Positions 6,490-7,259 of a stretch of 7,259 bases of DNA are shown one piece after another (positions within the stretch are counted from its first letter, which is position 1; each line of letters starts with the position of its first letter). A model generated the notes under the pieces. The model was not told the DNA's origin. It did not search any database and was given only the letters and a program-made list of their open reading frames with translations. The stretch spans positions 1 through 7,259 of the forward strand of contig JAFAVL010000752.1 in assembly GCA_019242465.1 (NCBI GenBank), read 5' to 3'. This DNA comes from Chroococcidiopsidaceae cyanobacterium CP_BM_RX_35. Lineage in GTDB: Bacteria > Cyanobacteriota > Cyanobacteriia > Cyanobacteriales > Chroococcidiopsidaceae. Position numbers and translations under genes: made by a program.

Positions 6490-6497
6490 TTACATCC

Positions 6498-7259
6498 TTA
6501 TATGAATTCTTTGGCTATTTCTTTGATTTCATTCGAATAATCGCTAGAATATAAATGCCCAGAGCTAGCACTTGTACCTACTATGTTGAGCAGGGTAAAC
6601 TGGCCTACCATATTAATATTTTCCTGTAGAAAGGTAACCATATGTTTCTTTATCAAGTCATCGTAGTATACATGCTCAAGAAAGTAATTCTGCCTCTCGT
6701 TAACTCTTTTGTATGATTTGAGCAGGTTTTTCTTAAAAAAATTTACATCTGCTTTAAAGAACTCTGTATACACTAGCTTCTCAAAATAGGCTACTTTTAG
6801 TTTATTGAGCTTCCTAAGAACAAAATTAGAATGTGGTTGACTAAAGAGATATCGATTAATGTTCCATTTAGTCAACAGCAATATCGAACTTAGTGACAAT
6901 AGATTATCTTCTTCCTGATACTCTTTTAACCTAAAAAGATTGGGATATTTTGTATAGGTCGCATGAATTTGGGTAAAGTTTTCAACAAATAATCTTCCAG
7001 TGACTTTATAAAATCTCGTGCTTTTATTTAAGATTTTGCTATGGTTAATTGCATATTCAATTATTTCTCCTTCTCCCCAACCCTTACCATATTCTAGAGA
7101 CATGGAGTTACCATTAAAAGTTAATATTTCGAGTTCTTTTCCTCGATTTGACGCTAGCTCTCTTATTTTGGAAAAATTGAATGCAGTATTACTGTTTTCA
7201 CAAAAAATAATTTTGCCTATGTTACTAAACTTTATCCACGAAATTAGGGAACACAAGTA
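6498..7259 (-). CDS. Putative glycosyltransferase, GT-A-like (partial, 5' end off right edge)
   Basis: The minus-strand frame is open from the right edge to a stop at 6498; at least 253 residues are visible. TTG at 7256 is probably an internal Leu, because the visible N-terminus already begins within a conserved-looking core. This starts YLCSLISWIKFSNIGKIIFC and continues ENSN: a predicted beta strand ending in C-E-N-S, as in the nucleotide-binding half of a GT-A fold. Next are YGKGWGEGEIIEYAI (about residue 56 onward) and STRFYKVTGRLFVENF, a pattern I associate with uncharacterised glycosyltransferases of capsule and lipopolysaccharide loci. Near the C-terminus, YFLEHVYYDDL includes an acidic pair. 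There is no membrane segment. GC is low and A/T-ending codons dominate, as in the 374-residue glycosyltransferase. The family assignment is from memory of motif shape, and the donor is unknown. It is on the same strand as the downstream glycosyltransferases but separated from them by 419 bp. Confidence 0.62.
   Translation of the reverse strand, partial: YLCSLISWIKFSNIGKIIFCENSNTAFNFSKIRELASNRGKELEILTFNGNSMSLEYGKGWGEGEIIEYAINHSKILNKSTRFYKVTGRLFVENFTQIHATYTKYPNLFRLKEYQEEDNLLSLSSILLLTKWNINRYLFSQPHSNFVLRKLNKLKVAYFEKLVYTEFFKADVNFFKKNLLKSYKRVNERQNYFLEHVYYDDLIKKHMVTFLQENINMVGQFTLLNIVGTSASSGHLYSSDYSNEIKEIAKEFI

Noticed and set aside
7254..7256. TTG as the start of the right-edge gene
   Set aside because: The frame stays open to the window edge, and the core beta strand with CENS follows within about 20 residues, so the real start lies beyond 7259.
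1..7259. CRISPR array, tRNA or rRNA gene, insertion sequence
   Set aside because: No regularly spaced repeats, no tRNA-like cloverleaf, no transposase frame or terminal repeats seen on either strand.

Overview
The window reads as part of a cell-surface or extracellular polysaccharide locus, probably from a cyanobacterium. The cyanobacterial call rests on one perfect HIP1 palindrome (GCGATCGC, 5534-5541), on the style of the 414-residue glycosyltransferase (start motif SAYSCEPGKGSERGVGWN), and on moderate GC with weak Shine-Dalgarno sites. One HIP1 site is suggestive, not proof.

Most genes lie on the minus strand and read right to left. They are: (a) a 5'-truncated putative GT-A-like glycosyltransferase at the right edge (6498-7259); (b) a doubtful 65-codon ORF with a good ribosome binding site (6292-6489), followed by an AT-rich spacer with a perfect 10-bp inverted repeat; (c) two GT4-fold glycosyltransferases 25 bp apart (4834-6078, then 3684-4808); (d) a multi-spanning O-antigen ligase/polymerase-like membrane protein (860-2272); (e) the N-terminal third of a secreted or membrane-anchored beta-helix protein of the pectate-lyase-3 / GH28-related type (1-766), cut by the left edge. 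One gene runs the other way: 2365-3702 (+) encodes an exported alpha/beta-hydrolase with a C-terminal fibronectin-III-like domain. It shares a 92-bp divergent intergenic region with the polymerase, and its 3' end overlaps the convergent glycosyltransferase by 19 bp.

A working model, by inference, is that the glycosyltransferases assemble a repeat unit, the Wzy-like protein polymerises or ligates it across the membrane, and the two exported proteins trim, deacylate or otherwise process the polymer outside. No flippase, copolymerase or outer-membrane exporter is visible, so the locus extends beyond the window. Base composition is mosaic: sample lines counted by hand range from about 28% GC inside 3684-4808 to about 55% inside 1-766 and 2365-3702. 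This fits a locus built by gene exchange. No RNA gene, CRISPR array, transposase or attachment site was found. I see no clearly novel system. The points most worth a second look are the reversed esterase with its antisense overlap, an A9 tract at the start of the polymerase gene, and the small ORF with an internal 20-bp tandem duplication.
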